A DNA stretch of 64,000 nucleotides from JAKOWB01 sp038363005. GTDB lineage: Bacteria > Pseudomonadota > Alphaproteobacteria > Kiloniellales > JACOMY01. The stretch's first letter is position 1; every line of letters begins with the position of its first letter. Under the pieces are notes generated by a model. That model was not told the origin of the DNA. It searched no databases and saw only the letters and a program-made list of their open reading frames with translations. The position numbers were made by a program, and so were the translations under genes. Positions 18,194 to 27,086 of the stretch are shown here, piece after piece. The stretch lies in the NCBI GenBank assembly GCA_038363005.1, contig JBBQBI010000023.1, forward strand, positions 25,778 through 89,777, read 5' to 3'.

Positions 18194-19036
18194 TTAATGT
18201 CCGGCGACCGGCTTGTCGCCGCTCTTGCTCTGCAGCCACATGGCCACGGCGGTCAGCACCACGGTGATGACGATCAGGATGGTGGAGGCGGCATTGACCT
18301 CTGGCGTCACGGAGAAGCGCACCATCGAATAGACCTTGAGCGGGAAGGTGACGGTGTCGGGGCCGGAGGTGAAGAAGGTGATGACGAAGTCGTCCAGCGA
18401 CAGTGTGAAGGCCAGCAGGCCACCGGCCACCAGGCCAGGCTTCATGTGCGGGATGATGACGTCGCGGATGGCGCCCCATTCGCCGGCGCCCAGGTCCTTG
18501 GCGGCTTCCTCCAGCTCGCGGTTGAAGTTCGACAGGCGCGCGCGCACCACCATGGCGACGAAGGGGAAGGAGAATGCAATGTGGCTGACGGTGATCTGCG
18601 ACAGATTCAGGGGCCAGGGCAGGTCGCTGGGCCAGCCGACGCGGGCGAAGAAGGCCAGCAGCGCGACGCCCAGGCAGATCTCCGGGATCACGATGGGTAG
18701 CGCCACGGCGCCCTCGTACACCGGCTTTAGCGGGAAGCGGAAGCGCCACAGCAGCAGCGCGGTCATGGCGCCCAGGATGACCGAGACCGCGGTGGAGATG
18801 AAGGCGATGGACAGCGAATTGGCGAAGGCGAGCTGGAGGTCGCTGTTGTTGAAGGCCTTCACGTACCAGTCGAAGGTGAAGCCCTTGATGTTGATCAGCC
18901 GCCGGCTCTCCGAGAAGGAGAAGGCAATCAGCACGAAGATCGGCGCGTAGAGGAAGACCAGCGAGGCGAGGAAGATCGACCGCAGGCTCCAGCGCCGGCT
19001 GTACTCCAGCGGCGCGATGGCATTACGCAGTTTCAT
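18194..19036 (-). CDS. potC: polyamine-type ABC transporter permease (PotC/PotI-like)
   Basis: The 280-residue inner-membrane protein has six predicted membrane segments. The ATPase-contacting EAA loop is LEEAAKDLGAGEWGAIRDVIIP near residue 165. The first segment is FLASLVFLYAPIFVLIAFSFSES. The start overlaps the stop of the preceding permease gene by 4 bp, which implies translational coupling. PotC and PotI cannot be told apart from sequence alone. Confidence 0.9.
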   Translation of the reverse strand: MKLRNAIAPLEYSRRWSLRSIFLASLVFLYAPIFVLIAFSFSESRRLINIKGFTFDWYVKAFNNSDLQLAFANSLSIAFISTAVSVILGAMTALLLWRFRFPLKPVYEGAVALPIVIPEICLGVALLAFFARVGWPSDLPWPLNLSQITVSHIAFSFPFVAMVVRARLSNFNRELEEAAKDLGAGEWGAIRDVIIPHMKPGLVAGGLLAFTLSLDDFVITFFTSGPDTVTFPLKVYSMVRFSVTPEVNAASTILIVITVVLTAVAMWLQSKSGDKPVAGH

Positions 19037-19965
19037 TTCCCGCCTCCGCGGCCGCGCCGCTTGCGTCCCATGAGGCTCTGCGCCGCGATGGCGAAGAAGG
19101 TGATGTAGAGCAGCACGAAGGACAGTGCCGAGCCGAAGGGCCAGTCGTTGGCACTGCGGAACTGCCGCTCGATGATGTTGGAGATCAGTGTGGAATCCGG
19201 CCCGCCGAGCAGGTCAGGCTGCAGGAAGGTGCCGAGCGCCGGGATGAAGGTAATGACGATGGCCGAGGCGATGCCCGGCGCCGCCAGCGGCACCACGATG
19301 TTCTTGAAGCTGCGCAGCTGGCCGGCGCCGAGGTCGAGGCTGGCCTCGATGAAGGAGTGGTCGAGCCGCTCCAGCGCGGCATAGAGCGGCAGCACGGTGA
19401 AGGGCAGGAAGACGTAGACCATGCCGAAGACCACGGCGAAGTCGGTGTTCATCATCTCCAACGGGGTGAAGCTGCCCAGCGCGCCGCCGACCACCCAGTT
19501 GACGCCGTCCCAGACGCTTTCCAGCCCCTTGTTGATGTAGCCGTTGGTGCGCAGCATGACGATCAGCGCGTAGGTGCGGATCAGCAGGTTGGTCCAGAAG
19601 GGCAGCACGATCAGCAGCAGCAGCCAGGGCTTCCAGCGCTTCGAGGCGAAGCAGATCATGAAGGCGATGGGGAAGCCGGCCAGCAGGCAGATCAGCGTGG
19701 TGAGGCCGGCCTCCCAGACCGATTTCCAGAAGATCTGCAGGTAGACGAAGCCGCAGTCCGTGGCGCCCTGCGGCGCCACGCATTCGAAGATGCGGCTGTA
19801 GCTGTCGGTGGTGGTGAAGGGCTCGACATCGATGATGCCGACCTTGGTGCCGAAGGAGAAGGCGAAGATGAAGTAGAGCGGGACCAGGAAGAACAGCACG
19901 AGCCAGAAGGTCGGCGGAATCCCGACCATGAAGAACACCAGGCGACTGCGACGCCAGCTTTCCAT
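19033..19965 (-). CDS. potB: polyamine-type ABC transporter permease (PotB/PotH-like)
   Basis: The 310-residue inner-membrane permease has about six hydrophobic segments, beginning with VGIPPTFWLVLFFLVPLYFIFAF. The EAA loop is visible as FIEASLDLGAGQLRSFKNIVVP near residue 215. The longer periplasmic loop after the first segment, containing several Cys and aromatic residues, is usual for PotB/PotH. The protein ends in a basic, Gly-rich tail. It lies 86 bp downstream of the binding-protein gene and overlaps potC by 4 bp. Confidence 0.9.
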   Translation of the reverse strand: MESWRRSRLVFFMVGIPPTFWLVLFFLVPLYFIFAFSFGTKVGIIDVEPFTTTDSYSRIFECVAPQGATDCGFVYLQIFWKSVWEAGLTTLICLLAGFPIAFMICFASKRWKPWLLLLIVLPFWTNLLIRTYALIVMLRTNGYINKGLESVWDGVNWVVGGALGSFTPLEMMNTDFAVVFGMVYVFLPFTVLPLYAALERLDHSFIEASLDLGAGQLRSFKNIVVPLAAPGIASAIVITFIPALGTFLQPDLLGGPDSTLISNIIERQFRSANDWPFGSALSFVLLYITFFAIAAQSLMGRKRRGRGGGK

Positions 19966-20051
19966 GCTCTCCCCCCCCTCGACTCACCGCCGCCATCATA
20001 GCCGATTCGGCCGACGGCCAAGGGCCAAAGGACCCCGGCGCCAGTCTCGTC

Positions 20052-21128
20052 CTAGGCCGCCAGAATGCGGGTCCAGGCGTCGTTGATCAGGCGCACGCGC
20101 TCCTCGCCCAGATAGAGCGCGCCTTCGCTCTTGGCGATGATCTCGGCCGACGGGAAGATCGCCGGGTTGTCGCGGTACTCGGGCGAGGTGAGTGCCCGCG
20201 CCGCGGCATTTGGCGTGCCGTACTGGATGAATTCGGCAATAGCCGCGCCGACTTCCGGATCCATGATGAAGTTGATGAAGGCATGCGCATTCATCGGGTG
20301 CGGCGCCCCGGTCGGAATGGCCAGGGTGTCCTGCCACAGGTAGCCGCCCTCGTTGGGGACCACGTAGTTCAGGTCGTCGTCCTCGGCCATCACCTGCAGC
20401 ATGTCGCCGTTCCACTCGATGCAGACATCGACTTCCTCGGCCAGCAGCAGGTCCTGGCCGTTGTCCTCGGCGAAGGTCTTGATGTTCTTCTTCTGCTTGA
20501 TCAGCAGTGCCTCGGCGGCGGCCAGCTCGGCTGGCACGGTCGAGTTGTAGCTGTGGCCCAGGTACTTCAGCGCCAGGCCCATCATGGTGGTGGCCTCTGA
20601 CAGCAGGGCGATGCGCCCGGCGTACTGGTCGCTGTCGAACACCACTTTCCAGGAGTCCGGCGTGGCCGAGACCTTGGACTTGCGGTAGCCGATGCCGATG
20701 GTGCCCCACATGTAGGGCATGGTGTACTTGCGGCCCGGGTCGAAGCTGGCCTCCTGGAAGGCCGGGTCGAGGTTCTTGAAGTTTGGCAGCAGGCTACGGT
20801 CCAGCGGCTCGATCATGCCGGCCTGGATCATGCGCTCGGCGAAATCGTTGGTTGGCACGATCACGTCGTAGCCGGGGTTGCCTTCCTTCAGCTTGGCGAA
20901 GAGTTCGTCGTTGTCGGCGAAGAGATCCATGGTGACCGAGATGCCGGTCGCCTTGTCAAAGTCGTCCAGCGTGGTCTCGCCGATGTAGGTGTCCCAGTTG
21001 TAGAAGTTCAGCTTCTTCTCCTCCGCCGCGAAGCTGAACTTCGGCAACAGAGAAATGCCGGCGGCAGCCGCCCCGGTTCCGGCGAGGAAGGAACGACGAT
21101 CGAAACGCTTGCGTAGCTTCGGATGCAT
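20052..21128 (-). CDS. potD: polyamine-type ABC transporter periplasmic binding protein
   Basis: The 358-residue protein begins with a Tat-like signal: RRSFLAGTGAAAAG followed by ISLLPKFSFAAEE. The mature part matches PotD/PotF, with NFYNWDTYIGETTLDDF, YDVIVPTNDFAERM, MPYMWGTIGIGYR and VDVCIEWNGDM. It should capture a polyamine or related cation. The frame stays open for 164 codons upstream, but the Tat motif fixes the start at the ATG 21128. It is the first gene of the operon, with a 180-bp spacer to a divergent small gene. Confidence 0.9.
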   Translation of the reverse strand: MHPKLRKRFDRRSFLAGTGAAAAGISLLPKFSFAAEEKKLNFYNWDTYIGETTLDDFDKATGISVTMDLFADNDELFAKLKEGNPGYDVIVPTNDFAERMIQAGMIEPLDRSLLPNFKNLDPAFQEASFDPGRKYTMPYMWGTIGIGYRKSKVSATPDSWKVVFDSDQYAGRIALLSEATTMMGLALKYLGHSYNSTVPAELAAAEALLIKQKKNIKTFAEDNGQDLLLAEEVDVCIEWNGDMLQVMAEDDDLNYVVPNEGGYLWQDTLAIPTGAPHPMNAHAFINFIMDPEVGAAIAEFIQYGTPNAAARALTSPEYRDNPAIFPSAEIIAKSEGALYLGEERVRLINDAWTRILAA

Positions 21129-21308
21129 GATGGTACCTGTCTCCCTTTCGTGAATCCCTTGCGTCCTCCGAGTCTTGGCCATTCCTGCCGGAGTTCTTGG
21201 ATCGATGGGCCTTGTTGGGCCCTTGATGGCGGAAGGGTTCCAAATTGATGAAACCCGCTCGCGCCAAGGCTTGTCAACCATCTGCAGGCCGACATACAAG
21301 GCGGCCCC

Positions 21309-21521
21309 ATGGACGACACGACCTCTTATGCGCTGTTTGCCGGCGCCCTGGTCCTGCTGGTGCTCTCTGGCTGGCAGGCGCGGCGCGAGCATGTTCCCGG
21401 CAAGCTGCCGCTGGTGCCCTGGACGGCGCTGCAGTACCTGGCCCTGGTCGCCTCGATCCTGCTGCTGGCCCACCTGGTCAGCATCTGGACCGGCCATCCC
21501 CTGGTCGGCCGGCGCGGCTGA
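21309..21521 (+). CDS. small two-helix membrane protein
   Basis: The 70-residue product has two hydrophobic segments (YALFAGALVLLVLSGW and LQYLALVASILLLAHLVSIW) separated by a charged loop, and a short basic tail. I do not recognise it. It is divergent from the polyamine operon and convergent with the DMT transporter, ending 4 bp before that gene's stop. The regular hydrophobic pattern and the independent start argue for a real gene. Confidence 0.6.
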   Translation: MDDTTSYALFAGALVLLVLSGWQARREHVPGKLPLVPWTALQYLALVASILLLAHLVSIWTGHPLVGRRG

Positions 21522-21525
21522 CCGG

Positions 21526-22473
21526 CTACTTCGCCGGCTGGGCGCGCAGCGTGCTCCGCCGCCGACGCGCCAGGCGCAGCTGCGCCTGCAGCACGCCGCC
21601 CAGCACGATGGCCATGCCAACCAGCTGCAACGGCCGCGGCTGATAGCCGATTAGCACGGCGGCGCCGACCGCGGCGATCGGTACTAGGTTGAGGTAGAGC
21701 GAGGCCACCACGGTGCCCACCATGCTGACGCCGCTGTTCCAGGCAATGGTGGCGGCGCCGATCGCCAGGATGCTGAACCACAGGTGCACGCCCAGGTCGT
21801 CGGCCCGCCAGCTAGACACCGGCGGCGGCGCGGCCGAAAGCCCCAGCGCCCAGCAGGCCAGGTAGACCAGCGGCAGCAGCAGTGCCGCCGGCAGCAGCGT
21901 CAGGATGGTCACCCGCGTCGGGTGCAGGCCGGGCCGGAGGCGCGCGGCGGAGAGCGAGTACCAGGCCCAGACCGCGGCGGCGACGAACAGCAGCGGCTCG
22001 CCACCGCGCAGCTGGATCCAGGGTCCCTCGATCACGCTGGGGTCCACCGTAGTCAGCACGCCCCCCAGCAGCGACAGCAGCACGGCCAGGCGGAAGCCCG
22101 TCGGCATGGGTTCGCCGAAGCCGACGCGGGCGACGATGGCACTGATCACCGGCGCGGTGGCGGAGAACACCGCCGCGGTCACCGGGTGCATGTGGTCGAG
22201 CGCGAAGGCATATATCAGCGTGAAGGCCATCAGCCCGAAGAGGCTGAGGCGCAGGACTGGCCACCACTTGAGGTCGGGCGGCTTCAGCGGCCCGCGCTCG
22301 CGCCGCGTCAGGCGCCAGAACAGGTAGGCGAAGGGAAAGGCGATGACATAGCGCAGCGCCGAGGAGAGCACCGGGTCCCAGCGGTCGAACAGCTCGTCCA
22401 GGAAAGGCAGCGGCAGCCCCCAGGCGAGGATCGGAATCATCAGGGTCAGGTTGGCGACGAGCAGGCGGTTCAA
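21526..22473 (-). CDS. EamA/DMT-family transporter
   Basis: The protein has about ten membrane helices formed by two EamA repeats, typical of exporters of amino acids or other metabolites. Helices include MIPILAWGLPLPF at the start, TAAVFSATAPVISAIVARV in the first half and GAATIAWNSGVSMVGTVVASLYL in the second. The frame is open up to a GTG at 22584, but the extra 37 residues are not membrane-like and lack a ribosome site. A TTG at 22473 after AAGGGT gives 315 residues and is preferred with low certainty. Four more DMT proteins are encoded in this window. Substrate unknown. Confidence 0.8.
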   Translation of the reverse strand: MNRLLVANLTLMIPILAWGLPLPFLDELFDRWDPVLSSALRYVIAFPFAYLFWRLTRRERGPLKPPDLKWWPVLRLSLFGLMAFTLIYAFALDHMHPVTAAVFSATAPVISAIVARVGFGEPMPTGFRLAVLLSLLGGVLTTVDPSVIEGPWIQLRGGEPLLFVAAAVWAWYSLSAARLRPGLHPTRVTILTLLPAALLLPLVYLACWALGLSAAPPPVSSWRADDLGVHLWFSILAIGAATIAWNSGVSMVGTVVASLYLNLVPIAAVGAAVLIGYQPRPLQLVGMAIVLGGVLQAQLRLARRRRSTLRAQPAK

Positions 22474-22592
22474 GCGGGCGACCCTTGGCGCGGCGGCGGT
22501 CGGCAAGCTGAAGCAGAATTCCGCTGGCCGGGCAATCGCCCAGGGCCCGGCGCGGGCGACCCATGTGCCGGGCGCGACGGTCACTGCCCGGG

Positions 22593-23294
22593 CTACAGCA
22601 GCCCCTCGGCCCGGAATGAGAAGTGGCCGGCGGCGCCGATGACGATGTGGTCGTGCACCGTGACGCCCAGCTTGCTGGCCGCCGCAGCGATTTCCTTCGT
22701 CGTCTCGATATCCAGGCGGCTGGGTGTCGGGTCGCCGGAGGGGTGGTTGTGCACCAGGATAATGGCGCTGGCCTTCAGGTCCAACGCGCGCTTCACCACC
22801 TCGCGCGGATAGACCGGCGTGTGGTCGACCGTGCCGCGCTGCTGCTTCTCGTCCGCCAGCAGGCGGTTCTTGCGGTCGAGGAACAGCAGGTGGAACTGCT
22901 CCAGCGGCTCATGCCCCACGGCGATGCGGCAATAATCGATCACCGCCTGCCAGGAGGCCAGCAGCGGCCGCTCGACGATACGCTCGCGGCTCAGGCGCCG
23001 GGCGGCCTCCAGCACCGCCTTGAAGGTCGCAGCGGCACTGTCCTTGATACCCTTGACGCCCTTCAGATCCTCGACATCGGCCGCCAACACGGCGCCCAAG
23101 CTGCCGAAGCGGGCGATCAGCGCCTTGGCGATCGGCTTGGTGTCCTGCCGGGGCAGGGCGGAGAACAGCAGGAACTCCAGGATTTCATAGTCGGCCAGCG
23201 CCCCGGCGCCGCTGCCCAGCAGCCGCTGGCGCAGGCGGTCGCGGTGCCCGAGGTAGTCGGGCTCGTCGGTTGTCGTGCGCTGCTCAGCCGTCAT
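22593..23294 (-). CDS. radC: RadC family JAB/MPN domain protein
   Basis: The 233-residue protein has an N-terminal helix-hairpin-helix region (VEDLKGVKGIKDSAAATFK) and a C-terminal JAMM metal site, ILVHNHPSGDPTPS. The role of RadC is unsettled; the early DNA-repair assignment is not well supported. Its start overlaps the end of the methionine aminopeptidase gene by 11 bp, a frequent map-radC arrangement in alphaproteobacteria. Confidence 0.92.
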   Translation of the reverse strand: MTAEQRTTTDEPDYLGHRDRLRQRLLGSGAGALADYEILEFLLFSALPRQDTKPIAKALIARFGSLGAVLAADVEDLKGVKGIKDSAAATFKAVLEAARRLSRERIVERPLLASWQAVIDYCRIAVGHEPLEQFHLLFLDRKNRLLADEKQQRGTVDHTPVYPREVVKRALDLKASAIILVHNHPSGDPTPSRLDIETTKEIAAAASKLGVTVHDHIVIGAAGHFSFRAEGLL

Positions 23295-24114
23295 AGGGCG
23301 GATGGTGCCAGCCCTTGGGGGACAGGGTGAAGACCTCGTAGCCGGTCTCGGTCACGCCGATGGAGTGCTCGAACTGGGCGGAGAGCGACTTGTCGCGGGT
23401 CACCGCGGTCCACTCGTCCTTCAGGATCAGCACCTCGTAGCGCCCGGCGTTGATCATCGGCTCGATGGTGAAGAACATGCCCGGCCGCAGCACGATGCCG
23501 CTGTTCGGCCGGCCGTAGTGCAGCACCGAGGGCGCGGTGTGGAAGATCCGCCCCAGGCCGTGGCCGCAGAAGTCGCGCACCACCGAGAAGCCGGCGCGCT
23601 CGGCAAAGGATTGGATGGCGTGACCCACGTCGCCCAGGGTGTTGCCGGGCTTCACCTGCTCGATGCCGCGCCACATGGCCTCGAAGGTCACCTCGACCAG
23701 GCGCTTGCCCTTCACCTTGGGCTTGCCGACCAGGAACATGCGGCTGGTGTCGCCAAACCAGCCGTCCAGGATCACCGTCACGTCGATGTTGATGATGTCG
23801 CCATCGGCCAGTTTCTTGTCCGGCGAGGGAATGCCATGACAGACGACATGGTTGATCGAAGTGCAGATCGACTTGGGAAAGCCGCGGTAGCCCAGCGGTG
23901 CCGGAATCGCCGAATGGGTCACGATGAAGTCGTGACACAGGCGGTCCAGTTCCTCGGTGCTGATGCCGATCTGCACGTGCGGGGTAATGAAATCCAGCGT
24001 TTCGGCGGCCAGGCGGCCGGCCAGGCGCATGCCAGCGAAGCCCGCGGCGTCGTGCAATACGATCTGCCGCTCCTCGGCGGAAAGCTGCCGTGCCAGGTTG
24101 CCGTCATTCATCAT
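23284..24114 (-). CDS. map: methionine aminopeptidase, type I
   Basis: The enzyme removes initiator methionine from nascent proteins. The pita-bread fold ligands are visible: Asp in INIDVTVILDGWFGD (two Asp), His in GHGLGRIFHTAPS, Glu in MFFTIEPMI and Glu in SIGVTETGYEVF. The frame extends upstream, but two consecutive ATG codons (24114 and 24111) mark the natural start of a ~276-residue protein. It overlaps radC by 11 bp. The lipoprotein gene is divergent across about 240 bp. Confidence 0.95.
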   Translation of the reverse strand: MMNDGNLARQLSAEERQIVLHDAAGFAGMRLAGRLAAETLDFITPHVQIGISTEELDRLCHDFIVTHSAIPAPLGYRGFPKSICTSINHVVCHGIPSPDKKLADGDIINIDVTVILDGWFGDTSRMFLVGKPKVKGKRLVEVTFEAMWRGIEQVKPGNTLGDVGHAIQSFAERAGFSVVRDFCGHGLGRIFHTAPSVLHYGRPNSGIVLRPGMFFTIEPMINAGRYEVLILKDEWTAVTRDKSLSAQFEHSIGVTETGYEVFTLSPKGWHHPPYDG

Positions 24115-24354
24115 GCACTGATCCAACGTCTGCGATTGCCTATCAGATCGGCAATGTAGGCGCGGCGGGGGCTCAAGGGAAGCCGCCAGGGCGGCCAATA
24201 GGGCGCCTCGGCCATGCCGGCAAGCGGAGGCAGTGCCTTGCTTTTTTCACCTTTGCCGACCACTTTCAAGTCGACACAACGTGGCGAGTCGCGAAGGCCT
24301 TGCAGGTGCGGGCCATTCGGCAGACGTGGCTCGAGTGAAAGGTCCGCAGCAGCG
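24115..24354. other. divergent intergenic region with a hairpin plus T-run
   Basis: The spacer between map and the lipoprotein gene contains GC-rich inverted words (GGCGG...CCGCC around 24160-24188). Near 24230-24247 the stretch GGCAAGCGGAGGCAGTGCCTTG is followed by six Ts and can fold imperfectly (GCAA/TTGC with GG/CC inside). This looks like a plus-strand terminator of a short untranslated transcript or leader. No known RNA family was recognised. Confidence 0.3.
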
Positions 24355-24825
24355 ATGCCCAGCCGCTTTGCCCTGATCGCCGTCCTGACCGCCGTGCTGG
24401 CTGTCCCCCTGGCCGGCTGCGCCAACCAGCCGCTGCCGGGCCAGAATCCGACGCCGGCGCGTAGCGCGCCGGCGGCCCCGCCGCCGACCGGCGCCAGCAG
24501 TGGCGGTGGCGGCACGACGACCTTCAGCACCGCGACCCCTGCTCCGGGTACCGGCGTCACCCTGCAGGACGAACAGGGCGGCACCACCCAGGAACCGAGC
24601 AACGAGGCGCGCCAGAAGGACGCCGAGGACTGCTACACCTACGCCCAGGCCTCGGTGGCGCGTGACATCCAGGTGCAGGACGACCGCTCGGCGATCTTCG
24701 ACGAGTCCTCGAACAACCGGGACGTCTATGCCTTCACCAACCGGCTGGACGAATATGGCAACCAGCAGCGCCGTGGCGAGCTCTACGACAACTGCATGAC
24801 CGCCAAGGGCTACGGCGGCCAGTAG
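24355..24825 (+). CDS. lipoprotein of unknown function
   Basis: The 156-residue product has a lipoprotein signal peptide with the lipobox LAGC, so C22 is the lipid anchor. Pro/Ala/Ser/Gly-rich low-complexity sequence (about residues 23-80) follows. A small C-terminal domain (about 85-156) carries conserved-looking Cys in DAEDCYTYAQASVARDIQ and YDNCMTAKGYGGQ, which may pair. The C-terminal motif resembles small lipoproteins seen in other alphaproteobacteria. The frame is open upstream, but ATG 24355 begins the signal peptide. It precedes the CinA-type gene by 12 bp. Confidence 0.75.
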   Translation: MPSRFALIAVLTAVLAVPLAGCANQPLPGQNPTPARSAPAAPPPTGASSGGGGTTTFSTATPAPGTGVTLQDEQGGTTQEPSNEARQKDAEDCYTYAQASVARDIQVQDDRSAIFDESSNNRDVYAFTNRLDEYGNQQRRGELYDNCMTAKGYGGQ

Positions 24826-24837
24826 GCCCCAATCATC

Positions 24838-25581
24838 ATGAGCCAGCCCACCGCCGCCGTCCTGGTCATCGGCAACGAGATCCTGTCCGGGCGCACCCAG
24901 GATGCCAACATTGCCTACCTGGGCCAGGAGCTGTCGGCGCTCGGCATCCGCATGGTCGAGGCCCGGGTCATCCCCGATGTCGAGGCCACCATCGTCGCCA
25001 CGGTGAATGAGCTGCGCGCGCGGGTGACCTACCTCTTCACCACCGGCGGCATCGGCCCGACGCACGACGACATCACCTCGGAATGCATCGCCAAGGCCTT
25101 CAGCGTGCCCTGGAGCCTGAATGCCGAGGCGCACCGCATCCTGTTCGAACACTACGGCGTGGAGAAGCTGAACGCCGCCCGCCTGCGCATGGCAACGACA
25201 CCGGAAGGCGCGGTGCTGATCGACAACCCGGTGTCCAAGGCACCGGGCTTCCAGATGGGCAATGTCTTTGTGCTGGCCGGCATTCCGAAGATCGCCCAGG
25301 CCATGTTCCAGAGCCTGAAGCACCGCCTGGTCGGCGGCCCGGCGCTGGTCTCCGCCACGGTCACCGCCTTTGTGCCGGAAGGCACCATCGCCGCCGGCCT
25401 GGGCCAGGTGCAGGCCCAGTATCCCGACCTCGACGTCGGCAGCTATCCCTTCCAGCGCGAGGGCCGCTTCGGCACCCAGCTGGTGGTGCGCGGCACTGAC
25501 AAGGCCGCGGTGCGCGCGGCGGCTGACGCCATCGGCAAGCTGGTCGAAGGGCTGGGCGAGGCCTTCCTGCTGGAGGGATAG
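24838..25581 (+). CDS. CinA-type molybdopterin-binding domain protein
   Basis: The 247-residue protein corresponds to the N-terminal MoCF_biosynth/COG1058 domain of CinA, without the C-terminal nicotinamide-mononucleotide amidase domain. Signature elements are VLVIGNEILSGRTQDAN and FTTGGIGPTHDDIT. Stand-alone versions are common in alphaproteobacteria and are annotated as competence/damage-inducible protein A. Some COG1058 proteins act as ADP-ribose pyrophosphatase, but the role here is uncertain. It follows the lipoprotein gene closely. Confidence 0.88.
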   Translation: MSQPTAAVLVIGNEILSGRTQDANIAYLGQELSALGIRMVEARVIPDVEATIVATVNELRARVTYLFTTGGIGPTHDDITSECIAKAFSVPWSLNAEAHRILFEHYGVEKLNAARLRMATTPEGAVLIDNPVSKAPGFQMGNVFVLAGIPKIAQAMFQSLKHRLVGGPALVSATVTAFVPEGTIAAGLGQVQAQYPDLDVGSYPFQREGRFGTQLVVRGTDKAAVRAAADAIGKLVEGLGEAFLLEG

Positions 25582-25605
25582 GCCAGCGGTTCCCGCCAGC
25601 GCATC

Positions 25606-26049
25606 CTAGCGACAGACCGGCGCGGCCGGCGCGTCAGGATTTGCCTTGCCGAGCAGCACCGGGCCGCGGTGCCACGCCAAGCGACCCAGCAGATAGCTCA
25701 CTTCCAGGTTGGCGTAGCGGTCGTGGCTGTCCCGCACCCTGCCGCGTTTGCCGAACAGCGCATCGGCCTCGTCGAAGAACAGCAGGGCGCCACGCCGCCC
25801 AGCCTCGGCCAAGACGAGGCGCAGCTGCCGTTCGGTGTCGCCGGCGTAGCGGCTGACCAGCTGGCCCAGGTCGATGGCCAGCAGATCGCGGCGCTGCGCC
25901 GCCGCAATGGCCAGCGCGGTATCGAAGCGCGCACTGGCGCTGCCACCGGCCAGCGTGAGGCGCGGCCGCAGACGGCGGTCCAGCCGCCGTGCCAGCCGGC
26001 GCAGCGGCAAGGGGGCCAGGCCCGGCTGGACAGTGATCTGCTGGTACAT
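25606..26049 (-). CDS. truncated, degenerate AAA+ ATPase (Walker A lost)
   Basis: The 147-residue protein aligns with the CDC48-like AAA modules that have Walker B as LLFFDEADALFGKRG followed by DSHDRYANLEVSYLL, the subgroup often found with contractile injection systems. Where the P-loop GPxGTGKT should stand, the sequence is LAGGSASARFDTA, with no Lys/Thr pair. The protein ends shortly after the sensor-1 region (GKANPD), so the Arg finger and the helical lid are missing. It cannot be a normal ATPase. It is either a decaying remnant or a protein kept for binding. No partner injection-system genes are nearby. Confidence 0.6.
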   Translation of the reverse strand: MYQQITVQPGLAPLPLRRLARRLDRRLRPRLTLAGGSASARFDTALAIAAAQRRDLLAIDLGQLVSRYAGDTERQLRLVLAEAGRRGALLFFDEADALFGKRGRVRDSHDRYANLEVSYLLGRLAWHRGPVLLGKANPDAPAAPVCR

Positions 26050-26163
26050 GCCGCAGTCTAGGCATCCATCCCGCGGGCGGCCAAGCCGCGCGCTGCCATG
26101 TGCAGGGCGCGGGGGGCTGCTCCGTCATGGCGCTTCCAGTGGCCAGCGATGACGGCGATCCTT

Positions 26164-26179
26164 TTTCGCAGTTGCGAAA
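26164..26179 (+). promoter_or_regulatory. small hairpin at the ribosome-binding region
   Basis: TTTCGC and GCGAAA form a six-pair stem with loop AGTT immediately upstream of AAGGGGAGG, the ribosome site of the DMT transporter at 26192. It could modulate initiation; no known riboswitch or leader class was recognised. Confidence 0.3.
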
Positions 26180-26191
26180 GAAGGGGAGGCG

Positions 26192-27079
26192 ATGCGGCAG
26201 AGCATCGGGATCTGGTCGGCCGCGCTGTCAAGCGCGCTAGGCGGCAGCGCCATCGCGGCCACCCGGCTGCTCGGCGGCGGTGTCGCGCCCGAGCTGTTGG
26301 GGGCTCTGCGCTTCGGTATCGCCGGCCTGCTGCTGCTTCCCGTCATGCTGCTGCTGGTGCGCCGGCGTCTGCACGGCCGCGACCTGCTGGCCACGGTCGT
26401 GCTGGGTGGCATCGCCTTCGGCTTCTTTCCGGTGATCTACAACAGCGCCATCAGCATGACCACGGCGTCGCGCGCCGCCATGGCGATCTGCACCATGCCG
26501 CTGATGACCATGCTGCTGGCGGCGGCGCTGAAGCTGGAGGTGCTGACCCTGCGCCGCTCGATGGGGGTGGTGCTGGCCATGGCCGGTGTCGCCATCGCAC
26601 TGCTCGGCGGCCTGGACCATGCCCCGCCGAAGGCCTGGCGCGGCGACCTGCTGATGCTTGGCGGCGCCTTCGTCATGGCGTTTTTCAACGTGCGCTCGCG
26701 CAGCGTCATCCCGCGTGTCGGAGTGCTGGGCTTCACCTGCGGCGCCATGCTGGCAGGCAGTGCCGCCCTGCTGGTGGTCTCGGCGCTCAGCGGCGCCCTG
26801 TCCAATTTGCCCGACATCACTTCGCAGAGCTGGATGTTGATCGTCTACCTCGGACTCTTCGGCGGTGTGGCCGCGATGCTGCTCTGGTCCTTCGGGCTAA
26901 GGCACGCGCCGGTCACGGTCGTCGCCGTGTCGGTGACCATTTCGCCGCTTAGCGCCTCGGTGCTGGCGTCGCTGCTGCTGGACGAGCCGCTGGGCCTGGC
27001 GTTGGGGCTGGGGCTCTGCGCCGTCGCGGTCGGCATCTGGCTGGCCAGCGTTCCGGCGCGGCTGCGCGTGCCGGTCTGA
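26192..27079 (+). CDS. EamA/DMT-family transporter (first of a tandem pair)
   Basis: The 295-residue protein has ten predicted membrane helices in two EamA halves, starting with SIGIWSAALSSALGGSAIAA. Conserved points are the helix-4 region SRAAMAICTMPLMTMLLAAAL and the second-half motif SVTISPLSASVLASLLLDEP. A strong ribosome site AAGGGGAGG precedes the ATG. It is followed after 7 bp by a clear paralogue sharing these motifs, so the pair arose by duplication or works as a heterodimer. Substrate unknown. Confidence 0.87.
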   Translation: MRQSIGIWSAALSSALGGSAIAATRLLGGGVAPELLGALRFGIAGLLLLPVMLLLVRRRLHGRDLLATVVLGGIAFGFFPVIYNSAISMTTASRAAMAICTMPLMTMLLAAALKLEVLTLRRSMGVVLAMAGVAIALLGGLDHAPPKAWRGDLLMLGGAFVMAFFNVRSRSVIPRVGVLGFTCGAMLAGSAALLVVSALSGALSNLPDITSQSWMLIVYLGLFGGVAAMLLWSFGLRHAPVTVVAVSVTISPLSASVLASLLLDEPLGLALGLGLCAVAVGIWLASVPARLRVPV

Positions 27080-27086
27080 GGCAGCC

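Noticed and set aside
20053..21620. Longer binding-protein frame beginning at 21620
   Set aside because: The first 164 codons are antisense to a small membrane protein and non-coding DNA; the Tat signal fixes the start at 21128.
24115..24354. SRP RNA or 6S RNA in the map/lipoprotein spacer
   Set aside because: The conserved SRP core and the 6S open-bubble layout are not visible; only an imperfect hairpin with a T-run remains.
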